Below, piece by piece: positions 1-8,785 of a stretch of 64,000 nt of DNA. Made by a program: the position numbers and the translations under genes. How positions within the stretch are numbered: the first letter of the stretch is position 1; every line of letters starts with the position of its first letter. The notes under the pieces were generated by a model. It worked only from the letters and a program-made list of their open reading frames with translations. It had not been told where the DNA came from and did not search any database. The stretch spans positions 620,001-684,000 of the forward strand of contig NZ_BMQK01000003.1 of assembly GCF_014648075.1 (NCBI RefSeq). The letters are read 5' to 3'. Source of the stretch: Streptomyces ruber. Its GTDB lineage: Bacteria; Actinomycetota; Actinomycetes; Streptomycetales; Streptomycetaceae.

Positions 1-57
1 ACGGCCTGTGCGGTGGGTGAGCCAGGGGCCATTGGTAGGGGTGTGACGGCAGTGAGA

Positions 58-1187
58 TCAGGTGACGGTGATGGCACCGGTGAGGACGGCGAAGGCGATG
101 TAGGCGAGGGAGACGGGGACGCCCCGGCGCAGTGCGTGCTTCTGGAAGTCGCCGAGTTCCGCCTTGACCAGGCCGAGCAGGACCCACAGGGGCGCGCTGG
201 TGGGGCCCGTCATGGGGAGTATCTGGCCGATGGCGCCGGCGCGGGCCATCTCGTTGGCGTCGATGCCGTAGTGGGCGGCGGACTCGGCGAGGACGGGGAC
301 GACGCCGAACCAGTAGCCGTCGTTGGACATGAAGAAGCCGAGCGGCAGGGCGAGGACGGCGGTGAACAGCGGGATGAGGTCGCCCATCGGGTCGGGCACG
401 ACGGCGAGGGCGGCGTCCGCCATCGCCTTGATCATGCCGGAGTCGGTCATGATGCCGGTGAACACACCGGCGGCCAGGACGAGGATCATCACGGGGACGG
501 CGTTGGCGGCCTGCCGCTTGATGAGCTCCTGCTGGTCCTCGATGGCGCGGATGTTGACGAGCAGGGCGATCACGAAGGCGATCATGAACAGCACCAGGAG
601 GTCGGCGGCCTCCAGGACGAGCAGTGCCATCAGCAGCACGGTGAGACCGGCGTTGAACCACAGCCGCCAGTCGGCCCTGACCGGTTCGAAGGCCTCGCCG
701 GAGGCGATCTCCAGCTGGTAGGCGGCGAGGGTCTCGCCGTCGAGCTCGCGCCGTTCACGCAGGCCGAGCCAGTAGGCGACGGCGATGATGGCCACATGGC
801 GGCGATGGTCGCGATGATCCGGGGGTTCATGCCCAGCCGGCGGTAGACGGGCAGGAACGCGGAGCAGACGATCATGTAGCTGGTGGTGCCGTCGCCGTCG
901 AGCGCGACGAGCAGGGCCAGCACGGCGGTGCCGACGCAGATGCGGACCGGGTCGCCCTTGGAGGCGCGGACGATGGCCTGGACGACGGGTGCGAAGAGCT
1001 TGCACTCCATCAGGCCGAAGTGGAGGACGGCGAACAGCAGCAGCGCCGCGGTGGGCGCGACGGTGTCCAGACCGCTCATCACCATGTCGCCGAGCTCGGT
1101 GCCCCGGCCGGCGACGAGGGCGGCGGCGATCGGTGTGAGCATGATGGCGGTGAACGCGGAGAGGTACTCCCGCATCACGAGCAGCAT
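58..1187 (-). pseudogene. CitMHS-family citrate/metal symporter, disrupted
   Basis: The two halves of a citrate-metal:proton symporter lie in different frames. The upstream half (about 1187 to 806) has the family N-terminal region, including LSAFTAIMLTPIAAALVAG and ALDGDGTTSYM, and runs to RLGMNPRIIATIAAM. The downstream half (about 806 to 58) resumes with VAIIAVAYWLGLRERREL and carries the C-terminal membrane helices (MSNDGYWFG, PMTGPTSAPLW). In the family roughly 45 residues, with the conserved PWGGPT segment, lie between these two points; they are missing and the frame changes at the junction. The first helix also looks clipped: an in-frame TGA lies just upstream of the ATG, though GAGG at about 8 nt could serve as RBS. 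Family membership is clear; a real deletion is more likely than a single-base error because residues are lost as well as frame. Confidence 0.8.
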
Positions 1188-1246
1188 GAAGCTGCCTCAC
1201 GGAACCGGACCGCCCCGTACGCCGCACCCAGCCGCGCTGGATCATC

Positions 1247-1318
1247 GCCCCGCCGCCCCGCCGCCCCGCCGCCCCGCCGCCCCGCCGCCCCGCCGCCCCG
1301 CCGCCCCGCCGCCCCGCC
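1247..1318. repeat. Tandem 8-bp repeat, 9 copies
   Basis: GCCCCGCC is repeated nine times without interruption between the 5' end of the broken citrate transporter and the DMT transporter gene. The unit length is not a multiple of three, so it reads Pro/Arg/Ala-rich in every frame; I take those readings as non-coding. It is a slippage-prone tract and should vary in copy number. Confidence 0.9.
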
Positions 1319-1432
1319 GACATCGTGACCGTCCTGACCCGTCGCCTACCGACCCGTCGCGTACTGCCGGGGCCCTGCGGTGCGACCGGTCGTCGGCGCG
1401 CGCTCCGGAGCGGACGGCGGGAGGATCGGTGG

Positions 1433-2296
1433 ATGGGTGTTCTGCTGCCGGTGCTCTTCGCCTTCGTCGCCGCGTTCAGCAACGCGCTGGCCACCGTGCT
1501 CCAGCGGCGGGCCGCGCTGAGTGTGCCGCAGACCCGGGGGTTCCGCCCGGGGCTGGTCCTCGATCTCGTGCGGCGGCCGGTCTGGGTCGGCGGCATGCTG
1601 GCCGTCGTCGTCGCCGGGGCGGGCCAGGCGGCGGCCCTGGCGACCGGGCCGCTGTCGCTGGTCCAGCCGCTGTTCGTCCTCGAACTCCCGCTAGCGTTGC
1701 TGCTGGCCTCGCTGATGACCGGACGGGGGCTGCCCGGGGTGCTGTGGGCGGCCGTGGCCGCGGTGGTCGCCGGGCTCGGCCTGGCGCTGGCGTCGGCCGC
1801 ACCGGGCGGCGGCGGCACGCAGGTGTCCTTCGCCCGCTGGGTCCCCGCGCTGGCCGTCTGCGTGGCGACGGTCCTGCTGCTGGCCGGAGCCGGACTGAAG
1901 CGGCCCGACGGCAAGGCCCGCGCCGGCTTCCTCGGCGCGGCCACCGCGGTCTGCTACGCGCTGACGGCCGCCCTGATGAAGGACGCCATGCGGTTCCTGG
2001 ACGCCGGTGACGTGACGGGCTTCCTGACGGCGTGGCAGACGTACGCGTTCGCCGCGGCCGGTGTGGGAGCCGTGCTCCTGCTGGAACACGCCATGCAGGG
2101 CGGCCCCCTGGTCGCCTCCCAGCCGGCCCTCACCCTGGGGGACGCGACGGTGAGCCTCCTGCTCGGCGTGTTCCTCTACCGGGAGCACGTCCGCACCAGT
2201 TGGTGGGTCCTGCCCCAGCTCGTCGGTGTCGCCCTGGTCGTCGTGGGCGTCATCATCCTGGCCCGGCGCGGGTTCGACCTGAGGACCGGCCGGTGA
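1433..2296 (+). CDS. DMT (EamA-like) family membrane transporter
   Basis: This 287-residue integral membrane protein has about ten hydrophobic helices in two similar halves, as in drug/metabolite exporters. The opening MGVLLPVLFAFVAAFSNAL and the segment LATGPLSLVQPLFVLELPLA are typical of the actinobacterial DMT group; KRPDGKARAG marks a central cytoplasmic loop. I chose the ATG at 1433 because GGAGG lies 8-9 nt before it and the reading frame further upstream is Arg-rich low-complexity sequence. The substrate is unknown. It reads away from the broken citrate transporter and appears monocistronic. Confidence 0.85.
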   Translation: MGVLLPVLFAFVAAFSNALATVLQRRAALSVPQTRGFRPGLVLDLVRRPVWVGGMLAVVVAGAGQAAALATGPLSLVQPLFVLELPLALLLASLMTGRGLPGVLWAAVAAVVAGLGLALASAAPGGGGTQVSFARWVPALAVCVATVLLLAGAGLKRPDGKARAGFLGAATAVCYALTAALMKDAMRFLDAGDVTGFLTAWQTYAFAAAGVGAVLLLEHAMQGGPLVASQPALTLGDATVSLLLGVFLYREHVRTSWWVLPQLVGVALVVVGVIILARRGFDLRTGR

Positions 2297-2344
2297 GCGG
2301 CGCGGGCCGGTCCCCTCCCGCCTCTCCCGGGCCCACCGCTCGCC

Positions 2345-2570
2345 CCGCACCACCACCGGACCGCCGAAGGTGCCGGCCGTGCAGCCCGGGGCCGGCAGGG
2401 CGGCCCGGTCACGGGTGCCCGCCACGGGCAGCGCCCCGGTCACCGAGCTGCCGCAGATCTCCGCCGTGCCGGCGCCGACCTCCGCACGGCGCCCGCGGTC
2501 TCCGAGCCCCGTACCACCGGGTCCGCTCACCAGGTCCGCTCCGGAGGTGACGAGGACCGCGCCGGCCACC
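2345..2570 (-). pseudogene. Possible remnant of a secreted repeat protein
   Basis: The stretch between the DMT gene and the VOC gene (2297-2658) holds no intact gene. On the minus strand one frame reads AGAVLVTSGADLVSG, then EICGSSVTGALPVAG and CTAGTFGGPVVV. These resemble the glycine-rich 'CGSSVTGPV' repeats of Streptomyces exported proteins. There is no good start or signal peptide, so if genuine it is only a fragment. Confidence 0.3.
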
Positions 2571-2658
2571 CGGGCGTTGTCCGCCCACGGGCGGGAAAAC
2601 CGTTCGCGCGGACGCGTGGACACCCGGTAACCAGCTTCGGGACGACAAGGAGCACCGC

Positions 2659-3381
2659 ATGACGTCCCGCACACCGTCCCGCCCGGGCGCGCTCGGCGAG
2701 TTCTGCTGGATGGACCTCAAGACCCGCGACCTGCCCGGCACCGCCGCCTTCTTCGCCGCGACGCTGGGCTGGCGCTTCGCGGTGGACGAGACGGACTGGC
2801 GCCGCGCCACCAAGGTCTTCGCCGACGGCCGTCCGATCGGCGGCGTGAGCGATCTCGCCGACCCGGTCTACCCGCCGGGGACCCCCGCCCACGTCGCCTA
2901 CTACCTGGCGGTCGACGACGTCGACCGCCGCACCGGGGCGGCGACGGCGCACGGCGCGCGGGTGATCGTGCCGCCCTTCGACGCGGGCGACCAGGGCCGC
3001 ATGGCGACACTGGTCGATCCGGTGGGTGCCGCCTTCTCCCTGTGGCAGGCGCGCCGCTTCGGGGGATGGGACATCCCGGCGCACGCGACGGGCGTCCCGC
3101 ACCGCATGGTCCTGGTCTGCGAGCGGCCCGGCGAGGCCCGGCGCTTCTACCGCGAGGCGCTCGGCACCGCCCTGGCCCACGCCGACTTCGTCGCGGGGAG
3201 CACGACCGGGTGGGAGCTCGAGGTCGGCGTCACGGACCTGGACCGCGTCGTCGCCCGGGCCCGCGACCACGGACAGGACCCCGTCGTCCGGCCCGACGAA
3301 ACCGGCGGCCCCGTCGTGCGGTTGACGGGCCCCGAGGGGCTGACGTTCCGGGTGCGCCGCGTCGAGGAGGAGGCCGGGTAG
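2659..3381 (+). CDS. VOC family protein with two glyoxalase-type domains
   Basis: This 240-residue soluble protein has two vicinal-oxygen-chelate repeats: residues about 10-130 (FCWMDLKTRDLPGTAAFFAA to TLVDPVGAAFSLWQ) and about 145-235 (HRMVLVCERPGEARRFY to LTGPEGLTFRVRR). The first ends in the usual 'DPxGAxFxLWQ' strand. Streptomycete members are annotated as glyoxalase/bleomycin-resistance-like or hydroxylase-like, but this family name does not fix a reaction. The RBS AAGGAG precedes the ATG. It converges on the phosphatase gene with only 19 bp between the stops. Confidence 0.85.
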   Translation: MTSRTPSRPGALGEFCWMDLKTRDLPGTAAFFAATLGWRFAVDETDWRRATKVFADGRPIGGVSDLADPVYPPGTPAHVAYYLAVDDVDRRTGAATAHGARVIVPPFDAGDQGRMATLVDPVGAAFSLWQARRFGGWDIPAHATGVPHRMVLVCERPGEARRFYREALGTALAHADFVAGSTTGWELEVGVTDLDRVVARARDHGQDPVVRPDETGGPVVRLTGPEGLTFRVRRVEEEAG

Positions 3382-3400
3382 GAGGCCGGGCAGGCCCCCG

Positions 3401-4981
3401 TCAGCCCGCCTCGCGCAGACCGGGGCGGTCGGCCTCGACGGTGAAGCGGGCGACGGTGGTGACCGGGGCGTCCGCGTCCGCCTCGACGTAGGGGACGGCC
3501 CGGTAGTCGGCGGTCAGCTCGGTGCCGGTGACGCGGCCGAGGACGTAGCCGCGATGGCCGTCGTAGAACTTCGTCCACGGGTGCTGCAGCCAGTCCGCCG
3601 CGTAGCCGTCCGTCGCGGAGCCGTCCCCGTCGGAGGCGATGGAGGTGCCGACCAGCTCCGAGGCGACGACGGCCGAGTCCGGGCGGGAGAAGTCGGCGAG
3701 CAGGTCGCCCGCGACCGCGCGGTGGGTGTCACCGGTGAGGACCACGGTGGGGGAGGTGCCGGGCTCGGCCAGCACGTCGAGGAGCCGCTGCCGCGCGGCG
3801 GGGAAGCCGTCCCACTGGTCGGTGCGGGAGTCGGTGACCCTCATGACGGCGACCTGCTGGGCCAGCAGGTTCCAGCGGGCGCGGGACCGGCGCAGCCCGG
3901 AGTACAGCCAGCGCTCCTGGTCCGCGCCGAGCAGCGAACGGGCCGGGTCGGCCTGCTCGGCGGCGTCCGCGGGTCTCCCGTCGCGGTGCTGGCGGCCGTC
4001 CAGGACGTGCACGTCGGCCAGGGGGCCGTACGGCAGGCGGCGGTGGAAACGGGCGTCGGGGCCGTGGGCCAGCGCGGCCGGCGGCAGCGGGGTGTTCTCG
4101 TAGTAGGCGCGGTAGGCCGCGGCCCGCCGTCTCCGGAAGGCGGCGGGGTCCAGGCCGTAGTACGACGTCTCGTCGGCGTAGTCGTTCTGCACCTCGTGGT
4201 CGTCCGGTGTCAGCACCCACGCCGCCGCCGCGTGCGCCGCCCGCAGGTCGGGGTCGGACTTGGTGAGGCCGTAGCGCACCCGGTACCGGGCCAGGGAGTT
4301 CGTCTCGGCGTCGTGGCCCTCGCCGAGCGTGACGCCCCGCCGCCACAGGTTCCTGGCGGTGATCGCGTACTCGTATATGTAGTCGCCGAGGAAGAGGACC
4401 ACGTCCGGATCGTCGGCGGCCATGCCGCGGTAGGCGGAGAAGTGGCCGTGGTACCAGGCCTGGCAGGAGGCGGTCGCGAAGGTGAAGGCGCCGCCGCCGG
4501 AGCGTGCCGAGGGGGCGGTGCGCACCCGGCCGGCCGGGCTGAGCCGCCCGGCCGCGCGGAACCGGTAGAAGTACTGCCGCCCGGGGCGCAGCCCCGTCAC
4601 CCGGGGGTGCACGGAGTGGGCCAGTTCGGGCACGGCGACGGCCCGGCCGCGCCGTACCACCCGGCGGAACCCCTCGTCCTCCGCCACCTCCCACTCCACG
4701 TCGTACGCGGTGGGCGGCATGCCGCCGTGCCCGTCGAGCGCCGTGGGGTCGGGAACGAGACGGGTCCACAGCACGAAGCCGTCCTCGGCGGGCTCCCCGG
4801 AGGCCACGCCCAGCCGGAAGGGGTCGTCCGGCAGCCGGACGGCGGGACCGGCGGCCTCGGCGGACGCACCGGCCAGCCCGGCACCGGCGAGCAGGGCCCC
4901 GGCGGTCACGCCGGACATCCGGAGCATCGCGCGGCGGCCCGGGCCGCTGAGGCCGTTGCGTCCGGACGGCGGTGGTGTCAT
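3401..4981 (-). CDS. Exported PhoD-like alkaline phosphatase
   Basis: This 526-residue protein starts with a Tat-type signal (GRRAMLRMSGVTAGALLAGAG), so it is probably folded in the cytoplasm and exported. After an N-terminal Ig-like domain (about 50-150) comes the PhoD metallophosphatase core with FATASCQAW, LFLGDYIYEYA, LTPDDHEVQNDY, LLAQQVAVMRV and VVLTGDTHRA. These are the Ca/Fe-binding motifs of the family, which cleaves phosphomono- and phosphodiesters, including teichoic acids, outside the cell. The start is supported by GGGAG 8 nt upstream. It lies just downstream of the other exported phosphoester hydrolase but a strong terminator separates them. I could not see a convincing PHO box. 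Confidence 0.9.
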   Translation of the reverse strand: MTPPPSGRNGLSGPGRRAMLRMSGVTAGALLAGAGLAGASAEAAGPAVRLPDDPFRLGVASGEPAEDGFVLWTRLVPDPTALDGHGGMPPTAYDVEWEVAEDEGFRRVVRRGRAVAVPELAHSVHPRVTGLRPGRQYFYRFRAAGRLSPAGRVRTAPSARSGGGAFTFATASCQAWYHGHFSAYRGMAADDPDVVLFLGDYIYEYAITARNLWRRGVTLGEGHDAETNSLARYRVRYGLTKSDPDLRAAHAAAAWVLTPDDHEVQNDYADETSYYGLDPAAFRRRRAAAYRAYYENTPLPPAALAHGPDARFHRRLPYGPLADVHVLDGRQHRDGRPADAAEQADPARSLLGADQERWLYSGLRRSRARWNLLAQQVAVMRVTDSRTDQWDGFPAARQRLLDVLAEPGTSPTVVLTGDTHRAVAGDLLADFSRPDSAVVASELVGTSIASDGDGSATDGYAADWLQHPWTKFYDGHRGYVLGRVTGTELTADYRAVPYVEADADAPVTTVARFTVEADRPGLREAG

Positions 4982-5090
4982 GGCGGTTCTCCCTGGTCGC
5001 GCACGGGCGGGACGGACAGGGCCGACGATCGGCGCGGCATGTTACGCGGCCCTGGCAGGCGGACGGCCGGTCCCCCAACAGCGCGTGTAC

Positions 5091-5125
5091 GGCGCGCGGA
5101 GCCGCCCGGGGCGGCTCCGCGCGCC
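5091..5125 (-). terminator. Intrinsic terminator after the phosphodiester glycosidase gene
   Basis: A perfect 16-bp GC-rich stem with a 3-nt loop lies 23 bp past the stop of the gene ending at 5148 and before the phosphatase gene start at 4981. There is no U-tract, which is usual for streptomycete terminators. Confidence 0.8.
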
Positions 5126-5147
5126 GCGGTGGCGCGAGGGGCCGCCG

Positions 5148-8100
5148 TCACTCGGGTCCGGCGAGCTCCACGGTCGCCGACGCGCTCCGGCCGCCCGCGG
5201 CGACCGTCATGGTGACCGTGCCGGGGCGGACGGCGGTGAGGGTGGGACCGGCCAGATCGAGGACGGCCAGGGTCCGGCGGTCACGGGCGGCCGTCCGGGC
5301 CCCGGCGGCCGAGCCGGCGACCACCAGGCCGCGGGAGCCGGTCCAGGTGACGCTGGCGGGGTGGCGCAGGGGGAACTCGAGGCCGTACTCGCTGGTGACG
5401 CCGGTCGCGGAGACGGCGGCGGAGGTGCCGGCCGCGAGCCGGGCGGGGGCGGACAGGTTGATGGCGTCGATCAAAGGACGGCTCTCGGCGCGGAGCCAGT
5501 CACGGGTCTCCGGGCTGGGCAGTCCACGCCGGACGCGGGCGGGGCGCGGGTCGACGGCGACGTTCATCCAGCCGAAGAAGCCGCCCTGGTCGGGGGAGCT
5601 GTACGGGGTCTTGCCGACGGCGGGGGTGGTGACCTCCAGGACACCGTCGCGGCGGGCGACGGACGCGGTGTGGGCGTGGCCGGTGAACAGGGCGACCGGT
5701 TTGCCGGAGGTCTCCCGGAACTCGGCCAGCCAGCGTCTGAGCAGGCCGGCGGCGAGCCGGTCGGAGAGCTGGGACGATCCGGCGCCGGACGGGTCGTGCA
5801 GGGGGTGGTGGAAGGAGACGACCACGCCGGTGACCCTCCGGTCCCGGGCGGCCCTCTCCAGCTCGGACCTGAGCAGCGGCACCTGGTCCCAGTCGGAGGT
5901 GCGCAGGTCGCCGGTGTGCGAGTCCAGCAGGACGAAACGGGTGCCCTTGTGGTCGAAGACCTGGCGGGCGGGGCGGCCGGTGGCGGCACGGAAGGCGTCG
6001 AGTCCTCCGTCGGCGGACAGGCCCGCCTCGTGGTTGCCGGGCGTCCAGTACACCGGCAGGTCCGCCGGGACGTGGTCGCGCAGCAGGCCGTTCGCCAGCT
6101 CGAAGTCGGCGGGGCCGTTGTCGTCGACGAAGTCGCCGTTGATCAGCACGAAGTCCGGTTCGCTCGCCACCACTTGCTCCAGCGCGGCCACCGCCTGCCG
6201 TCCGGCGAAGGAGTCCGGGCCGGCCGCCGCGCTGATGTGCAGGTCGGACAGGACCGCGAACGTCCACCGGCCGCGCGGCAGCCCGCCCTGTCCGACCACG
6301 TACGGGTCGGGCGGCGGCGCCTCGGCGGTCTCCGGCTGCTGCCCGACCTGGGCGGCGAGGCCGTCGAAGTCCAGCGCGCCCGCGTTCTTGTTCGCCTGCG
6401 AGGTCTCCGCGACGTACAGGCGCAGCAGCGTGACGGGGGCGGAGAAGCCGTCCGGGAGCTCGCCGACGACCTGGCGCCAGCCCGTCCAGTCGACGGCGGT
6501 GGAGAAGGTGAACGGCACGTTGGTGGTGCCCTGCGAGCGCAGCATCGCACGCAGCCAGTGCCCGCGGCCGTCGCCCTTGACCCACAGGGCGAGCCGTCTC
6601 GTACCGGCGGGCAGGGTGAGCGGGGCGCCCGCCACCGCGTACGCCGCCGAGGTGCTCGACTGCCCGGTGAAGTCGTACGTCAGGCGCAGGGCGTGGTTCC
6701 CGGCTCCGGCGCCGGGGCGGTCGGCGGCCCCGACGATCGCGACCGACGCGGTGCCGCGCGCGGACAGCGCGGTCCAGGGCCCGTCCGGTCCGTCCGGCTC
6801 GAACTCCGCCAGCGGTACGTCGGCCAGGCCGACGGTCACCGCGAGCCTCGCCGAGACGCCGTTCACGGTCGCCGTCAGGACCGTGGCCCTGCCGTCCGCC
6901 TCCGCCGCGCCGGTGACGGTGAGGCGGCCGTCGGTCCCCACTCTCACGCCGATGACGGCCCCGTCGTGGTCGAGGGCGACGTCGCGGGCGGCCACGGGAG
7001 CGCCGAAGCCGTCGGCGTCGTACCCGGTCAGGCCGACCCTCGCGGCGGCGCCGGGTTCGATGGTGAGGGCCCGCTCGGTGAAGGCGAGCCGGTGCAGCTC
7101 CCCGACGACACGCAGTCCGTGATCCCCGCGGGCGGCACCGGAACGGGCCTGCAGGATGCCGATGCCGGGCCGGCCGGCCCGCAGGACGCCGTCGGTGACG
7201 CGGCCCAGGGAGCCGGGCCGGGCCGACCACGTGATCCGGTGCCGGCCGGCGTCGACCGGCGACCAGGTCTCGTCGTGACCGGCGGCGGTGACGTCCAGGG
7301 TGAGGCCGGGGACCACGCGGTCGGCGCCGGTCCGGACGTCCAGCCCGCGCAGCCGGCCCGATCCCTTTGGGCCGAACAGCCCGACCGCGTTGGGCACCGG
7401 CCGTTCGCCGCCGTCCGACGGGGTGTTGACCACGCTCACCCCGGCGTCCCCGGGCCGCCGGGCGACCATGCCGGTGGAGCCGCCGCCGTCCAGCATGAAC
7501 GCCTCGGCGGCGCCCAGGCGGACCAGGAGTCCGGCGGTGGCGTCGTAGGAGAGACCGGCGGAGAAGTTGGCCGAACCGTCCACCGCGACCAGCAGCAGGC
7601 GGCGCCCGCCGGCCGTCCAGCCGATGACCGTACGGGGCTTGGCGGCGTCGTTGCCCTCACTGGGCGGGAAGTCGACCGCCTCGCCGTCCCTGACCAGTAC
7701 GGCGTTGCTGCCCAGCGCCATGCGGGGTGCGACGGGCGAGTCGGAGCGCGGCGCGAAGGTCACGGTGACGGCGTCGCCGGGGCGGGCGGCGGCGAGCCGC
7801 GCGGCGGCCGTGCCCCGGCCGACGACGACCAGCCCGCCGTCCGGCACGGCGGTGTCGGTCAGCCGGTCGTGGACCGCGGTCACCGCGCCGCCGGAGACGA
7901 CGAGTTCGGTGTACGGGCCCGCGCCCCGGATCGCCGTGCGCGGGCCGGGGCCCCACAGCGGGGTGTGGACGGCGATCCCGTCCACGGGCACCGTCGCCGA
8001 GTTGAGCGCGGCGAGCGGGCGGCCGGTGCCGGCCACCGTGACCGTGCCCTCGACCAGCAGGTCGGCCAGGCGCGCGATGCGGTCCACGCCGACCGTCGCG

Positions 8101-8621
8101 ACGGTCGTGGCCGTACGGCCGCCCTTGCGCAGCTCGCCGTCCTGCATCTCGGGCCCGACGGCCGCGTTCGTCTCCGTGATGTCGAAGAAGTCGCCGTTGA
8201 CCGCGGCGACCGCGCCCTGCGCACCGGCCGCCGCCGACGGCGTCCGGGTCTCGCTGACCTTGCCGGCGAGGAGGTCCACGCCGACGGCGGCGTCGCGGAG
8301 GTCGGCGTTGAGGACGTGGACCCGCGTCCAGCCGGTCCGGCCGAAGGTGTCGTAGGAGGTGAGGACGATACCGGGGGCGACCGGGCGGTCCACCCGGCGG
8401 ACCTCGAGGGACTCGCCCGGGACCGCGGTCCGGTAGCCGGGCACCTCGTGTCCCAGGCCGCCCGGGCCGGTCCCGGTGCCGGGCGGGGGCGTGTCGGCGG
8501 GCCGGGCGGGGGCCGCGGTGGCCACACCTGCGGTGAGGGTCGTGGTGAGGGCGGCGGCCACTGCTCCGGCGAGCACGTCACGCCGTGTCGGACTCGTTCG
8601 TGGTGCGGAGAGTTCGCTCAT
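5148..8621 (-). CDS. Exported phosphodiester glycosidase fused to metallophosphoesterase
   Basis: This 1157-residue exported protein carries a Tat signal (TRRDVLAGAVAAALT). Residues about 60-420 form a phosphodiester glycosidase (NAGPA-like) domain: AAVNGDFFDI, PRTVIGWTAGGRRLLLVAVDG, LGAAEAFMLDGGGSTGM. Residues about 430-740 look like Ig/carbohydrate-binding modules. Residues about 750-1010 form a calcineurin-like metallophosphoesterase: AVLSDLHIS, LINGDFVDD, TPGNHEAG, FHHPLHDP, LFTGHAHTAS. A bacterial Ig-like tail follows. NAGPA-type enzymes remove sugars linked through a phosphodiester, so the fusion could strip and then dephosphorylate wall or exopolymer substrates; this role is inferred. 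No Shine-Dalgarno precedes the ATG, but TAGGTT ends 8 nt before it, as in a leaderless mRNA. Confidence 0.88.
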   Translation of the reverse strand: MSELSAPRTSPTRRDVLAGAVAAALTTTLTAGVATAAPARPADTPPPGTGTGPGGLGHEVPGYRTAVPGESLEVRRVDRPVAPGIVLTSYDTFGRTGWTRVHVLNADLRDAAVGVDLLAGKVSETRTPSAAAGAQGAVAAVNGDFFDITETNAAVGPEMQDGELRKGGRTATTVATVGVDRIARLADLLVEGTVTVAGTGRPLAALNSATVPVDGIAVHTPLWGPGPRTAIRGAGPYTELVVSGGAVTAVHDRLTDTAVPDGGLVVVGRGTAAARLAAARPGDAVTVTFAPRSDSPVAPRMALGSNAVLVRDGEAVDFPPSEGNDAAKPRTVIGWTAGGRRLLLVAVDGSANFSAGLSYDATAGLLVRLGAAEAFMLDGGGSTGMVARRPGDAGVSVVNTPSDGGERPVPNAVGLFGPKGSGRLRGLDVRTGADRVVPGLTLDVTAAGHDETWSPVDAGRHRITWSARPGSLGRVTDGVLRAGRPGIGILQARSGAARGDHGLRVVGELHRLAFTERALTIEPGAAARVGLTGYDADGFGAPVAARDVALDHDGAVIGVRVGTDGRLTVTGAAEADGRATVLTATVNGVSARLAVTVGLADVPLAEFEPDGPDGPWTALSARGTASVAIVGAADRPGAGAGNHALRLTYDFTGQSSTSAAYAVAGAPLTLPAGTRRLALWVKGDGRGHWLRAMLRSQGTTNVPFTFSTAVDWTGWRQVVGELPDGFSAPVTLLRLYVAETSQANKNAGALDFDGLAAQVGQQPETAEAPPPDPYVVGQGGLPRGRWTFAVLSDLHISAAAGPDSFAGRQAVAALEQVVASEPDFVLINGDFVDDNGPADFELANGLLRDHVPADLPVYWTPGNHEAGLSADGGLDAFRAATGRPARQVFDHKGTRFVLLDSHTGDLRTSDWDQVPLLRSELERAARDRRVTGVVVSFHHPLHDPSGAGSSQLSDRLAAGLLRRWLAEFRETSGKPVALFTGHAHTASVARRDGVLEVTTPAVGKTPYSSPDQGGFFGWMNVAVDPRPARVRRGLPSPETRDWLRAESRPLIDAINLSAPARLAAGTSAAVSATGVTSEYGLEFPLRHPASVTWTGSRGLVVAGSAAGARTAARDRRTLAVLDLAGPTLTAVRPGTVTMTVAAGGRSASATVELAGPE

Positions 8622-8785
8622 GGGGCGTGAACCTATGGCGTGTGGGCGACGGAGGGCTTGACGGCAGGTTGATACCCGGCCGGCCGTGCGGGAAGCGGGC
8701 GGCCGTCCCGCCGTTCGTATGGAGGTGGACGCGCGTGGCGGTGGCGTCCGCCCGGATCGGGGCCGCCCGGTGCCAGGGTGCCCGC

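Noticed and set aside
1247..1318. 8-bp repeat as a CRISPR-like array
   Set aside because: No spacers; pure tandem repeat.
58..1944. A 628-residue minus-strand reading spanning the whole citrate transporter locus
   Set aside because: Only its last about 250 residues match CitMHS; the rest crosses the 8-bp repeat and runs antisense to the DMT gene. It is open because of GC bias.
8622..8785. Possible PHO box (GTTCAC) before the phosphodiester glycosidase gene
   Set aside because: Only one half-like unit, at the start codon, with no 11-bp direct repeat; not enough to claim PhoP control.
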